Shown here piece by piece: positions 15,831 to 24,511 of a stretch of DNA of 40,442 nt. Positions within the stretch are counted from its first letter, which is position 1, and every line of letters starts with the position of its first letter. The DNA comes from Pseudomonadota bacterium (GTDB lineage: Bacteria > Pseudomonadota > Alphaproteobacteria > Reyranellales > Reyranellaceae), in NCBI GenBank assembly GCA_020160955.1, contig JAIUOX010000036.1, positions 1-40,442 of the forward strand, given 5' to 3'. The translations under genes and the position numbers were made by a program. Under the pieces are notes generated by a model. That model did not search any database, was not told the DNA's origin, and saw only the letters and a list, made by a program, of their open reading frames with translations.

Positions 15831-17137
15831 GCGCCCTCGATCTCCGGTTCGTGGTAGGGCGCGACCAGCAGGCGGCCGTCGCGGCGGACCGGCGGGCCGG
15901 TCAGGTAGTCGCGCGAGGCGATGCCGTCGAGCGGCAGGTAGGCCATCGGCGCCCGCGCCAGGGCCTCGGCCGCCGGCGCCTGGCTGAACGCCCAGGTGGC
16001 GGCCCAGTAGGCTTGCGGCAGCACCGCCAGCAGCAGCAGCGTCGACGCCACCGCCGGCCGCCGGGCCCCGGCCACCAGGCCGACCTGCGGCACCAGCAGC
16101 AACGGCAGGAACAGCAGGAACCGGCCGCCCAGCCCGGCGAAGATCCAGGCGAGGTTGAACAGCGCGAACAGCACGCCGGCCGCGACCGCCGAGACGGCGA
16201 GGGCGAAGCGCAGGCCGCGCGCCGGGCGCGCCGTGGCCGCCAGCACGAGACCGGCCAGCGCGAGCACCGCGGCGGCGACCACGGTCGTGCCGGCGCGGTC
16301 GGGGACCAGCAGGCGGCCGAGGCCATCGACCAGCTGGACCGCGTAGCTGGCGGGGCCGAAGCGGGCGACGCCCAGCCCGACGCAGTGGCTGCTGTCCTGT
16401 CCCAGCCACGCGCGCTCGCCCAGCCAGGCGAGCAGCGGCAGCCCGACGATCGCGGCGGCCGTGGCGAGACGGGCCGGCGCGCGCCAGGCGGCGACGGCGA
16501 CCGGCAGCGCGCCGGCGACGATGAACGCGATGGTCGAGGTGTGGGTCAGCAGCAGCAGCACCGCCAGCGCCACGGCGGCCGCGTCGGCGGCCGACGGGAT
16601 GGGCGGCGGCGGCTCGGCGGTGGCGAGCCGCCAGACCGACAGCAGGAACAGCGGCAACAGCAGGTAGACCAGTTGCTGGCTGAACGGCACCTGCTGGTGC
16701 ACGGCGACGAACAGGCCGACGAACAGCGACACCAGCAGCGCCGGCGCGCGGCCGACCGCGAGGCCAACCGAGAGGCTCGAGTCGCGCGCCAGCACCAGCG
16801 CGAGGTGGCGCCACAGCACGGCCTGGCCGCCGATCAGCACGGCATTGGCCGCGACCAGCACCCCGCCGGTCGGCCCGGCCAGCGCCGCCGCGATGGCGAG
16901 GTAGGCGGAATAGAGCGGCGGCCATGACAGGATCGGCAGGCCGGTGAAGTAGGTGTAGCCATGGCCGCTGGCGATCGACAGGGCACCTTCCCAGTACGCC
17001 CAGCTGTCGGGCGCCATGGCGACGCCCTCGCGGTGCAGGGCGGCGTAGACGAGCAGGGCAACGGCTGGCGCGACGAGCCCGTCGAAGCGGTCCGGGCGGT
17101 GCGCCGGGACTCGCATCGGGATCGACGGGGACGGCAT
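15821..17137 (-). CDS. Polytopic membrane protein, GT-C glycosyltransferase-like, paralog 1, 438 aa
   Basis: Sister of the next gene. Shared blocks in the same order include PDSWAYWEGALSIASGHGYT, WPPLYSAYLA, SHCVGLGVARFGP, YAVQLVDGLGRLLVPDRAGT, FALFNLAWIFAGLGGRFLLF and YLPLDGIASRDYLTGPPVRR. Predicted as about ten membrane helices with the conserved acidic loop after helix 1, as in GT-C glycosyltransferases. The start at 17137 has only a weak ribosome-binding site; a Met seven codons in (17116) is an alternative. The gene follows a Bug-family binding protein by 16 bp on the same strand, so the three may be one operon, an odd mixture. No substrate or partner can be named. Confidence 0.75.
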   Translation of the reverse strand: MPSPSIPMRVPAHRPDRFDGLVAPAVALLVYAALHREGVAMAPDSWAYWEGALSIASGHGYTYFTGLPILSWPPLYSAYLAIAAALAGPTGGVLVAANAVLIGGQAVLWRHLALVLARDSSLSVGLAVGRAPALLVSLFVGLFVAVHQQVPFSQQLVYLLLPLFLLSVWRLATAEPPPPIPSAADAAAVALAVLLLLTHTSTIAFIVAGALPVAVAAWRAPARLATAAAIVGLPLLAWLGERAWLGQDSSHCVGLGVARFGPASYAVQLVDGLGRLLVPDRAGTTVVAAAVLALAGLVLAATARPARGLRFALAVSAVAAGVLFALFNLAWIFAGLGGRFLLFLPLLLVPQVGLVAGARRPAVASTLLLLAVLPQAYWAATWAFSQAPAAEALARAPMAYLPLDGIASRDYLTGPPVRRDGRLLVAPYHEPEIEGACR

Positions 17138-17153
17138 CGCCGACAGTCTATCG

Positions 17154-18134
17154 CTACTCGATGCGGATGTCGGCGGCCTTCACGACCTTCCGCCAGGCCT
17201 CGATCTCGGCCAGCGTGAAGGCGCGCAGCTCGTCCGGCGTCGTCGGCTTCATCGGCCCGCCCAGCGTCAGGAGCTTGTCGTGGACCTCGGGCGAGGTGCC
17301 GGCGGCGATGAAGTCGCGGTTGAGCCGGTCGACGACCTCGCGCGGCGCGCCGCGCGGCGCGTAGACCGCCGACCAGGTAGTGAAGACGAAGCCCGGCAGG
17401 CCGGCCGCGGTCGCGCCGGGCACGCCGGCCAGCATCGGCGACTCGTCGGCTTGCGAGACGGCCAGGGCGTCGGCCCAGCCGCTGGCCAGGATCATCTTGG
17501 CGCTCGACAGGTCGGGCACCATGAAGCTGATGGCGCCGGCGTTGAGGTCGGGCGCGGCCAGCTGGTTGTTGCGGTAGGCGACGTGGACCGCATCGACGCC
17601 GGCCAGCATGCGGTAGAGCTCGCCCGCGACGCGGGCCGAGATCGCGCCCGACCCGAAATTGTGCTTGCCGGGCGACGCCTTCAAGAGCGCCGTCAGCTCG
17701 GCCAGCGACTTCAGCTTGAGGCCCTTGTGCACCAGCATGACCAGCGGGACCATGCTCATGCGGGTCACCGGCTCGAAGTCGCGGATCGGGTCGTAGGGCA
17801 GCTTGTCGTACAGCACCGGGTTGCCGGCGTGGGTCATCGACGAGGTGGTGAACAGGGTGTGCCCGTCGGGCCGGGCGCGCGCCGCCGCCTCGGCGGCGAT
17901 GATGCCGTTGGCGCCGCCCTTGTTGTCGACCACGACCGGCTGGCCCCACATCTGCGACAGCTTGCCGGCGACCAGGCGGAAGGTGACGTCGGTCGAGGCG
18001 CCGGGCGGAAACGGCACGATGAAGGTGACCGGCCCGGTCGGGAAGGACTGGGCGCGCAGCACGGCGGGCGCGGCGAGCGACAGGGCGGCGACACCGGTCG
18101 CCACGCGGCGCCGCGTCAGGCTGGGGACAGGCAT
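17154..18134 (-). CDS. Bug/TctC-family periplasmic solute-binding protein, 326 aa
   Basis: A second orphan tripartite-tricarboxylate binding protein. Signal region: LTRRRVATGVAALSLAAPAV, cleaved near LRAQS. The mature start FPTGPVTFIVPFPPGASTD and the loop VVVDNKGGANGIIAAEAA are family hallmarks that cradle a carboxylate. The end (TPDELRAFTLAEIEAWRKVV) is also typical. The ATG at 18134 is preceded by GGAGGAA. It is the first gene of a run that continues 16 bp later with two GT-C-like membrane proteins, and it is divergent from the glutamine amidotransferase gene 65 bp away. No TctA/B partners are present. Ligand unknown. Confidence 0.92.
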   Translation of the reverse strand: MPVPSLTRRRVATGVAALSLAAPAVLRAQSFPTGPVTFIVPFPPGASTDVTFRLVAGKLSQMWGQPVVVDNKGGANGIIAAEAAARARPDGHTLFTTSSMTHAGNPVLYDKLPYDPIRDFEPVTRMSMVPLVMLVHKGLKLKSLAELTALLKASPGKHNFGSGAISARVAGELYRMLAGVDAVHVAYRNNQLAAPDLNAGAISFMVPDLSSAKMILASGWADALAVSQADESPMLAGVPGATAAGLPGFVFTTWSAVYAPRGAPREVVDRLNRDFIAAGTSPEVHDKLLTLGGPMKPTTPDELRAFTLAEIEAWRKVVKAADIRIE

Positions 18135-18199
18135 GCGTTTCCTCCGGGCGTGGCGTTCTTGTTGGCCAGTCGCCGGGCACCGATGCTATCAGCCGTCCC

Positions 18200-19060
18200 A
18201 TGCCCCGTCTCCTCGTCTTCAACGGCACGCCCCAGGCGCTCGAAACGAAACTCGTCGACGGCGGGTCGAAGTCCTACGAGGACATGATCCGCGGCTCGTT
18301 CGAACCGCACCGCCCGGCCGGCTGCGACCTCGAGTTCTTCTCGTTGCGCGTCGCCGACGGCGAGACCTTCCCGCAGGGCCTCGGGCTCGGCGATTTCGAC
18401 GGCGTGTGGATCTCGGGCTCGCCGCACAACGTCTACGCGCTCGACCAGCCGTCGGTGCGCGAGCAGGTCGAGCTGGCGCGCGCGATCTGGGAAGCCGGCA
18501 TCCCGGCCTTCGGTTCGTGCTGGGGCCTGCAGGTGATGACCGCGGCGCTGGGCGGCACGGTGCATCTCAATCCCAACGGCCGCGAGGTCGGGGTGGCGCG
18601 CCGCATCGTGCCGACCGAGGCCGGCCGCGGGCACGCGATGTACCGCGGCAAGCCCGCCGCCTTCGACGCGCTGTGCACCCACGAGGACGAGGTCGCCTCG
18701 CTGCCGACCGGCGGCACCGTGCTGGCCTCCAACGCGGTGAGCCGCGTGCAGGCCGCGGTGATCGAGGACGGCGCGCGCCGCTTCTGGGGCGTGCAGTATC
18801 ATCCCGAGTTCTCGTTCGCGACGGTGGCGGCGATCATCGCCTCGCGCGTCGAGCGCCACGTCGCCGAAGGCCTGGCGCGCGACGCCAACGACGTGGCCGC
18901 GATCGTCGCCGAGTACCGCGCGCTCGACGCCGTGCCGGTGCGCGGCGACCTGGCGTGGCGGCTGGGGCTGGGACCCGACGTGCTCGACCCGGCGCAGCGC
19001 ACGCTGGAATTCGGCAACTGGCTGCAGGCCGACGTCCTGCCGTACGCGGCGCGACGCTGA
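18200..19060 (+). CDS. Class I glutamine amidotransferase (GMP synthase-type), 286 aa
   Basis: A stand-alone GATase1 domain that releases ammonia from glutamine. The triad is visible: Cys107 in GSCWGLQ, His201 and Glu203 in QYHPEFSF. The upstream segment DGVWISGSPHNVYALDQPSV matches the GMP-synthase-like glutaminase group. A C-terminal extension of about 70 residues lies beyond the core. The family's GATase-only members act on gamma-glutamyl compounds or serve as subunits; here it is paired 14 bp ahead of an M20 amidohydrolase, suggesting joint breakdown of an amide or amino-acid conjugate (inference). The ATG at 18200 has no strong ribosome-binding site and sits 65 bp from the divergent Bug gene. 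Confidence 0.88.
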   Translation: MPRLLVFNGTPQALETKLVDGGSKSYEDMIRGSFEPHRPAGCDLEFFSLRVADGETFPQGLGLGDFDGVWISGSPHNVYALDQPSVREQVELARAIWEAGIPAFGSCWGLQVMTAALGGTVHLNPNGREVGVARRIVPTEAGRGHAMYRGKPAAFDALCTHEDEVASLPTGGTVLASNAVSRVQAAVIEDGARRFWGVQYHPEFSFATVAAIIASRVERHVAEGLARDANDVAAIVAEYRALDAVPVRGDLAWRLGLGPDVLDPAQRTLEFGNWLQADVLPYAARR

Positions 19061-19074
19061 CGCGGGAGCGGGCG

Positions 19075-20229
19075 ATGGATCTCGAGTCACTCGGCCGGCA
19101 GATGACGGCGTGGCGGCGCGACCTGCACGCCCATCCCGAGTTCGGCACGGAGGAGACGCGCACCAGCGCCTTCGTCGCCGCGACGCTGCGCTCGTTCGGC
19201 ATCGACGACGTCGTCGAGGGCGTCGGCGGCACCGGCGTCGTCGCCACGATCCGGCGCGGTACCGGCAACCGGGCGATCGCGCTGCGCGCCGACATGGACG
19301 CGCTGCGCATCGCCGAGAGCGGCGACCGGCCGTGGCGCTCGACGACGCCCGGCACGATGCATGCCTGCGGCCACGACGGCCACACCGCGATGCTGCTGGG
19401 CGCCGCCCGCCTGCTGGTCGAGCAGGGCCGCTTCGACGGCACGGTCCGGCTGGTCTTCCAGCCGGCCGAGGAGTGGGGCCGCGGCGCGCTGGCGATGCTG
19501 GAGGACGGGCTGCTCGAGCGCTTCCCGTTCGAGGAGATCTACGGCTTGCACAACACGCCGGGCCTGCCGGTGGGCCATTTCCAGACCCGGCCGGGGCCGC
19601 TGATGTCGGCCGAGGACAATTTCGAGATCGTGCTCAAGGGAATGGGCGGCCATGCCGCGCGGCCGCAGCTCACCTCCGAGGTACTGGTGGCCGCCTGCGC
19701 GACCGTGATGAACCTGCAGACCATCGTGGCGCGCCGCCTCGACCCGACCGACATCGCCGTGGTGTCGGTGACCGAGCTGCTGACTGACGGCGTGCGCAAT
19801 GCCCTGCCCGGCACCGCCCGCATCCTGGGCGATGCGCGCAGCTTCCGGCCCGAGGTCAGCGCCGAGATCGAGCGCCAGATGCGCATCGTCGCCCGGGGCA
19901 CCGCCGAGACCTACAACCTCGACGCTGTCGTGACCTACACGCGCGAGTTCGTGCCGCTGGTCAACGATCCGGCGATGACCGACGAGGCGCTGGCGGTGGC
20001 GCGGGACGTGTTCGGCGCCGACCGCGCCGGCGTGCGGCCGGAACCGTGGACCGCGTCGGAGGACTTCGCGCAGTTCCTGCGGCGCGTGCCCGGCTGTTTC
20101 GCACTGGTCGGCAACGGCACCGACTCGCTGCCGCTGCACAATGCCGGCTACGACTTCAACGATGCCGGCCTGGTGCCGGGCGCCCGCTACTTCGCGGCGC
20201 TGTGCGAGCGCCGGCTGCCGGTTCCCTAG
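19075..20229 (+). CDS. M20-family amidohydrolase (hippurate hydrolase-like), 384 aa
   Basis: A two-domain metallopeptidase/amidohydrolase. Metal and catalytic motifs: WRRDLHAHPEFGTEET, ALRADMDALRI, HACGHDGHTAML (Cys98, His100), QPAEEWGRGA (Glu132, Glu133) and YGLHNTPG (His159), plus a late PLHNAGYDFND. This set is typical of N-acyl-amino-acid amidohydrolases and hippurate hydrolase, which release an amino acid from an acyl amide and work as dimers with Mn or Zn. The ATG at 19075 has GGGAGCGG upstream and follows the amidotransferase gene by 14 bp, so they are probably co-transcribed. It converges on a hydroxyacid dehydrogenase with only 3 bp between stop codons. Confidence 0.93.
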   Translation: MDLESLGRQMTAWRRDLHAHPEFGTEETRTSAFVAATLRSFGIDDVVEGVGGTGVVATIRRGTGNRAIALRADMDALRIAESGDRPWRSTTPGTMHACGHDGHTAMLLGAARLLVEQGRFDGTVRLVFQPAEEWGRGALAMLEDGLLERFPFEEIYGLHNTPGLPVGHFQTRPGPLMSAEDNFEIVLKGMGGHAARPQLTSEVLVAACATVMNLQTIVARRLDPTDIAVVSVTELLTDGVRNALPGTARILGDARSFRPEVSAEIERQMRIVARGTAETYNLDAVVTYTREFVPLVNDPAMTDEALAVARDVFGADRAGVRPEPWTASEDFAQFLRRVPGCFALVGNGTDSLPLHNAGYDFNDAGLVPGARYFAALCERRLPVP

Positions 20230-20232
20230 CGC

Positions 20233-21213
20233 CTACTTGTTGCGGCTGGCCGCGAGGACCTCGGTGTTGATCACCGCGTCGCGGTCGACCTTGCCGTCGA
20301 GGAAGTCGAGCACGTTGGCTGCCGAGTGCACGGCCATGCGCTGCAGGCCCTGCGCGGTGCTGGCCGCGACGTGCGGCGTCACGATCACGTTGTCGAGGCC
20401 GACCAGCGGCACCGGCTCGACCATCGGCTCGACCGTCAGCACGTCGACGCCGGCCGCCGCGACGTGGCCCGAGGTCAGCGCGGCGACCAGCGCCGGCTCG
20501 TCGACCAGCGTGCCGCGCGCGGTGTTGAGCAGGATCGCGCCGGGCTTCATCGCCGCGAGGAACGACTCGTTCACCATCTTGCGCGTCCTGTCGTTCGACG
20601 GCACGTGCACGGTCACGATGTCGGCGGCGGCGAGGCCGGCGTCGCGCTCGACCACCGCCTCGAAGCCGGCGCCGCGGATCGTGCCGGCCGGGATGTAGGG
20701 ATCGTGCACCAGCACGCGCATGCCGAACGCCGCGCACAGCCGCGACACCCGGGTGCCGATGCGGCCGAAGCCGATCACCAGCACGGTGCGGCCGGCGACG
20801 TCGAAGGTCGGCGACTCGCCTTTCACCCGCCACTCGCCGCGGCGCACGCCGGTCGATACCGGCACGACCCGGCGGGCGAGGCTCAGCATCAGCATCAGCG
20901 CGTGCTCGGCGACCGACGCGGCGTTGGCCTCGGGCGTGATCATCAGGGCGATGCCGCGCGCCGTCAGCGCCGGCACGTCGACCAGGTCGTAGCCGACGCC
21001 GTGGCGGCAGACGACGCGCAGCCGGTCGGCGTGGGCCAGCAGCGCGTCGTCGACCACGGTGCCGCGCACGATCAGCCCGTCGGCGCCGCGCAGCCGCTCG
21101 GCCAGCGGCCGTCCAGCGGCGGTGCCGGGATGGTCGACCGTGACGCCGGGCGTCGAGAACAGTCGCTCCATGCCATCGGGGTGGATCGGGTCGGCGACGA
21201 CGATATGCGGCAT
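20233..21213 (-). CDS. D-2-hydroxyacid dehydrogenase (phosphoglycerate dehydrogenase-like), 326 aa
   Basis: An NAD-dependent dehydrogenase of the SerA/D-2-hydroxyacid class. The Rossmann motif is VLVIGFGRIGTRVSRLCAAF. The catalytic Arg is in NTARGTLVDEPAL, the Glu in DVLTVEP and the His in VIVTPHVAAST. Length (326 aa) corresponds to a short form without the ACT regulatory domain of biosynthetic SerA, so it more likely interconverts a 2-hydroxy and 2-keto acid in catabolism. The start at 21213 gives the family N-terminus MPHIVVADPIHPDGMERLF; its ribosome-binding site (GAGAG) is modest. It is divergent from an acetyltransferase gene. Confidence 0.92.
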   Translation of the reverse strand: MPHIVVADPIHPDGMERLFSTPGVTVDHPGTAAGRPLAERLRGADGLIVRGTVVDDALLAHADRLRVVCRHGVGYDLVDVPALTARGIALMITPEANAASVAEHALMLMLSLARRVVPVSTGVRRGEWRVKGESPTFDVAGRTVLVIGFGRIGTRVSRLCAAFGMRVLVHDPYIPAGTIRGAGFEAVVERDAGLAAADIVTVHVPSNDRTRKMVNESFLAAMKPGAILLNTARGTLVDEPALVAALTSGHVAAAGVDVLTVEPMVEPVPLVGLDNVIVTPHVAASTAQGLQRMAVHSAANVLDFLDGKVDRDAVINTEVLAASRNK

Positions 21214-21299
21214 GGCGGGCTCTCGGAGAGGCGAAAGGAAGGGGCCGGTCCCGTTCCTCGCATGTTGTGCCGGCCGCGTCGCGGTGGAAGTGTGCGGCC

Positions 21300-21791
21300 A
21301 TGACCGACTGGCGCGCCATGACCGAACGCGATCTTTCCGCGGTGCAGGCGCTGGCCGACGCCGCGCATCCCGGCCTGCCGGAGCGGCCCGAGGTGCTGCG
21401 CGACAAGCTCGACCACTTTCCCGACGGCTGCCTGGTGCTGGCGCGAGGCGAGACAGTGGTGGGGTACGCCTTTGCCCATCCGTGGCGACAGGGCTCCCTG
21501 CCGAAGCTCGATGCGCCGCTCGGCGCGCTGCCCGCCCAGCCAGACTGCCTCTACGTCCACGACGTCGTGGTCGCGCCCGCGGCGCGCGGGCAGGGCGCGG
21601 CGGGCGCCTGCATCGCGCGACTGGTGGAGGTGGCCCGGGCGCGCGACCTGCCGGCGCTGACGCTGGTCTCGGTCTACGACACCTGGCCGATGTGGCAGCG
21701 CCACGGCTTTCGCATCGCCGACCGGCCCGAAATGGTTGCGGTTCTCGCGGACTACGGCCCGTCGGCGCGCTACATGCTGCGCCCATCATGA
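21300..21791 (+). CDS. GNAT family N-acetyltransferase, 163 aa
   Basis: A single GNAT domain that transfers acetyl from acetyl-CoA to an amine. The acetyl-CoA-binding motif A is seen as LYVHDVVVAPAARGQGAAGA, with the usual RGxG-type pyrophosphate loop in slightly altered form. The C-terminal strand WPMWQRHGFRIAD fits motif B. The ATG at 21300 has GGAAG upstream; an ATG 11 codons earlier is in frame but has no family support. The last four bases (ATGA) overlap the start of the next small secreted-protein gene, so the two are translationally coupled. Substrate unknown. Confidence 0.9.
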   Translation: MTDWRAMTERDLSAVQALADAAHPGLPERPEVLRDKLDHFPDGCLVLARGETVVGYAFAHPWRQGSLPKLDAPLGALPAQPDCLYVHDVVVAPAARGQGAAGACIARLVEVARARDLPALTLVSVYDTWPMWQRHGFRIADRPEMVAVLADYGPSARYMLRPS

Positions 21792-22066
21792 CGGGCAAGA
21801 ACCTGATCGCGGGCCTGCTGCTGGCGACGCTCGCCGCCGGCCCGGCCGTCGCGCAAGCCGACGACGCGGCCTACTGCGCGAAGCTCGGCGACTACGCGAC
21901 GCGCTACCTCGGCGATCCCGGCGGGCAGGGCGGGACGCGGCCGGACTTCGACATCATGGAAGGCATCGCCGACTGCCGGCAGGGCCGCACCGCCGAGGGC
22001 ATCGCGATCCTGGAAAAGAAGATCCGCGCCAAGGGCTTCACGCCGCCCCAGCGCGACGCCGGCTAG
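21788..22066 (+). CDS. Small secreted protein of unknown function, 92 aa
   Basis: Not a recognised family. A clear Sec signal peptide (KNLIAGLLLATLAAGPAVA) with likely cleavage after AVA is followed by a mature chain of about 70 residues with two cysteines (Cys30, Cys63) that could form a disulfide in the periplasm. The chain is mixed and mostly helical in appearance (AAYCAKLGDYATRYL; GRTAEGIAILEKKIR). The ATG overlaps the acetyltransferase stop (ATGA). Its own TAG lies in a CTAG that also contains the stop of the opposite-strand gene. It may be a small tetratricopeptide-like or binding protein, but this is only a guess. Confidence 0.75.
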   Translation: MTGKNLIAGLLLATLAAGPAVAQADDAAYCAKLGDYATRYLGDPGGQGGTRPDFDIMEGIADCRQGRTAEGIAILEKKIRAKGFTPPQRDAG

Positions 22067-22368
22067 CGCCGCCCCGGCCGGTTGACCGGGCCGCCGCGGT
22101 TGACGCCGACATCGTTGTCGGGACCGACGCCCGCGCCGGGCGCCACACCGACACCCGGGGCGCCCGCGCCAACGCCGGGCGCCACGCCGACACCGGGCGC
22201 GCCGACACCGACACCCGGCCGCACGCCCGGACCGGGCGCGCCGACATCGGGACGCACGACGCAGCCCACCGGCACGCCGGGACCGGTGCAATAGACCTCG
22301 GCGTGGGCCGGGACCGACGCCACGAGGAAGCCGAGCGCGGCCACGGCCGCGACCTTGAGGATGTTCAT
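22063..22368 (-). CDS. Small secreted Gly/Val/Pro-rich repeat protein, 101 aa
   Basis: Unknown function. A signal peptide (NILKVAAVAALGFLVASVP, cleavage near AHA) leads to a short segment with two cysteines (VYCTGPGVPVGCVVRP) and then a low-complexity tail built of GVGVGAPGVGVAP-like units ending in VNRPGRR. The tail resembles elastin-like or cell-wall-associated low-complexity sequence. The nucleotide sequence carries a 39-bp tandem repeat. The ribosome-binding site is poor. The stop overlaps that of the convergent secreted-protein gene (CTAG). Coding status is supported by the good signal peptide and the frame-preserving repeat. Confidence 0.7.
   Translation of the reverse strand: MNILKVAAVAALGFLVASVPAHAEVYCTGPGVPVGCVVRPDVGAPGPGVRPGVGVGAPGVGVAPGVGAGAPGVGVAPGAGVGPDNDVGVNRGGPVNRPGRR
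22137..22214. repeat. 39-bp tandem repeat, two units, in the Gly/Val/Pro-rich gene
   Basis: Units 22137-22175 and 22176-22214 both begin CGGGCGCCAC and encode 13 residues each (GVGVGAPGVGVAP-type). Length is a multiple of three, so copy-number change would not break the frame. Confidence 0.7.
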
Positions 22369-22433
22369 GCCAGCGCTGTAGCCCGTGTTCCCGGCGGCAA
22401 CCACGACGATTGCCGCCAATTCGGTTGGATGTT

Positions 22434-23840
22434 TCAGGCGCCGGTCCAGCGCACCAAGCCGACCGCGCGCTCGATCGCCGCGCCGGCCTGCAGCAGCAGG
22501 TCCTCGCGCCAGCGCGCCGCGACCAGCTGCACGCCGGTCGGCAGGCCGTTGGCCACGCCGGTCGGCACCGACAGGCCGGGCAGACCGAGCATCGCCGTGC
22601 CGAGCATCGGCCCCTGCGCCCGCAACACGCCCTCGAGGCTCTCGGCCGATCGCGTGTCGGCGCCGAACGGCAGGGCCTGCTGCCACGACACGGCGGTCAG
22701 CAGCAGCGGCCGCGTCTCGAAGAACAGGTTCCAGGCCCGGCCGATCGCCAGCCGGCGGCCGAGCGCCACCAGGTAGGCGTCGCGGTCCATCTCGCCCATG
22801 CCGGCCAGCACGTGGCGGTACATCGTCTTGACCGCCTCGTCGCCGATCCTCTGCATGGTCGGCAGCAGCGAGCGGCGCATGTCGTCGTGCACGAGGTCAC
22901 GCCACAGCTGCGCCGCCTCGTCGACGTGCGGCGGTGCCGCCTCCTCGACGACGTAGCCGGCGTCGGCCAGCAGGCGCGCCGCGGTATCGAGCGCGTCGCG
23001 CACCGCCGGCGCCGGCGTGTCGCGGGCCGTGCCCTTGTAGAGGGCGACGCGGATCGGCGCCGCGGGCTTCGGTCCGTCGAGCGGTGCCGGCACCCAGTTG
23101 GGATCGCGCGCGTCGCGTCGCGCCATCGCGACCAGCCCCAGCCGCGCGTCCTCGACGCTGCGCGCCAGCGGGCCCTGCACCGACATCAGCTGCGGTGCGA
23201 TGCTGCGCTCCTCGCTGCCGCTGGGATTGAAGGCCGGCACGCGGCCCGGGCTGGGCCGCAGGCCGACGATGCCGCAGCAATAGGCGGGGTAGCGGATCGA
23301 GCCGCCGAAATCGTTGCCGTGGCCGATCGGGCCCATGCCGCCCGCCACCGCCGCGGCGGCGCCGCCGCTCGAGCCGCCCGGCGTCACGCCGTCGTTCCAC
23401 GGGTTGAGCGTCCGGCCGTGCAGGTCGTTGTCGCTGTACCAGCGGATCGAGAAGGCCGGCACGTTGGAGCGGCCGACGATCACCGCGCCGGCGTCGCGCA
23501 GGTTGGCGACCGGCGGGCTGTCCTCGGTGGCGACCAGGTCCTTCAGCGCGACCAGTCCGTTGGTGGTCGGCCATCCCTTCTGGTCGACGTTGACCTTGGT
23601 GGTGACCGGCACGCCGTGCAGCGGTCCCAGCGTCGCGCCGGCGGCGACCGCGCGGTCGGCGGCATCGGCCGCTGCGCGCGCCTCGTCGGCCAGCACGTAG
23701 GGCAGGGCGTTCAGCCGCGGGTTCAGCTGGGCGATGCGGTCGAGCACGCTGTCGACCGCCTCGCGGCTCTTGATCTCCTTGGTCCGGATCGCCGCGGCCA
23801 GTTCGGCCGCGGTCCAGGACCAGAGCGGCCCGGCGCTCAG
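22434..23840 (-). CDS. Amidase (amidase-signature family), 468 aa, probable CTG start
   Basis: Hydrolyses an amide to acid and ammonia in the cytoplasm. The Ser-cisSer-Lys triad is visible: Lys in GVPVTTKVN (about 82), Ser in [11 protein letters not shown] (about 157-158), nucleophile Ser in [12 protein letters not shown] (about 181). The start is unusual. No ATG, GTG or TTG exists upstream of a GTG at 23747, which would delete the conserved first helix; the frame is open further and reads [20 protein letters not shown], a normal amidase N-terminus. A CTG at 23840 has AAGGAG 8 bases ahead and overlaps the upstream TGA (CTGA), copying the usual ATGA coupling. Last gene of the sigma-54-linked ABC/CoA-transferase operon. 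Confidence 0.85.
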   Translation of the reverse strand: MSAGPLWSWTAAELAAAIRTKEIKSREAVDSVLDRIAQLNPRLNALPYVLADEARAAADAADRAVAAGATLGPLHGVPVTTKVNVDQKGWPTTNGLVALKDLVATEDSPPVANLRDAGAVIVGRSNVPAFSIRWYSDNDLHGRTLNPWNDGVTPGGSSGGAAAAVAGGMGPIGHGNDFGGSIRYPAYCCGIVGLRPSPGRVPAFNPSGSEERSIAPQLMSVQGPLARSVEDARLGLVAMARRDARDPNWVPAPLDGPKPAAPIRVALYKGTARDTPAPAVRDALDTAARLLADAGYVVEEAAPPHVDEAAQLWRDLVHDDMRRSLLPTMQRIGDEAVKTMYRHVLAGMGEMDRDAYLVALGRRLAIGRAWNLFFETRPLLLTAVSWQQALPFGADTRSAESLEGVLRAQGPMLGTAMLGLPGLSVPTGVANGLPTGVQLVAARWREDLLLQAGAAIERAVGLVRWTGA

Positions 23841-24502
23841 GCGACCTTCTCCTTGAGGCCCGGCGCGATCGCCAGCTTCGCCTTGGTCTTGGCCTTGACC
23901 TCGTCGACCGTGACGCCGTCGGCCAGCTCGACCAGCGTGACCCCGCCGTCACCGTGCTTGTCGATGGTGAAGACGCCCAGTTCGGAGATCACCATGTCGA
24001 CCACGCGCTGGCCGGTCAGCGGCAGGCTGCACTCCTTCAGGAGCTTGGACGCGCCGTCCTTGGAGACGTGTTCCATGGTGACGATGACCTTGCGCACGCC
24101 GGCCACGAGGTCCATCGCGCCGCCCATGCCCTTGACCATCTTGCCCGGGATCATCCAGTTGGCGAGGTCGCCGTTCTCCGAGACTTCCATCGCGCCCAGG
24201 ATCGACAGGTCGATGTGGCCGCCGCGGATCATCGCGAAGCTGTCGGCCGACGAGAAGTACGACGTGCCCTTCAGCTCGGTCACCGTCTGCTTGCCGGCGT
24301 TGATGATGTCGGGATCGACCTCGTTGTCGAGCGGGAAGGGGCCGACGCCCATCATGCCGTTCTCGCTCTGCAGCGTGATGTCGACATCCTCCGGCACGTA
24401 GTTCGACACCAGCGTCGGGATGCCGATGCCGAGGTTGACGTAGAAGCCGTCCTTCAGCTCCTTGGCGGCGCGCGCCGCCATCTGCTCGCGGGTCCAGGCC
24501 AT
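23837..24502 (-). CDS. 3-oxoacid CoA-transferase, subunit B, 221 aa
   Basis: The beta subunit of a family I CoA transferase (ScoB/AtoA/PcaJ type), which moves CoA between a short acyl-CoA such as succinyl-CoA and a 3-oxo acid. The catalytic Glu47 is in [14 protein letters not shown]; further hallmarks are [40 protein letters not shown] and [14 protein letters not shown]. It is paired with subunit A (9 bp upstream) and followed by an amidase whose start overlaps its stop, so the three are translated in series. The operon context (ABC importer plus amidase) suggests breakdown of an imported amide or acid to a CoA thioester. Confidence 0.95.
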   Translation of the reverse strand: MAWTREQMAARAAKELKDGFYVNLGIGIPTLVSNYVPEDVDITLQSENGMMGVGPFPLDNEVDPDIINAGKQTVTELKGTSYFSSADSFAMIRGGHIDLSILGAMEVSENGDLANWMIPGKMVKGMGGAMDLVAGVRKVIVTMEHVSKDGASKLLKECSLPLTGQRVVDMVISELGVFTIDKHGDGGVTLVELADGVTVDEVKAKTKAKLAIAPGLKEKVA

Positions 24503-24511
24503 GGTCGCCTC

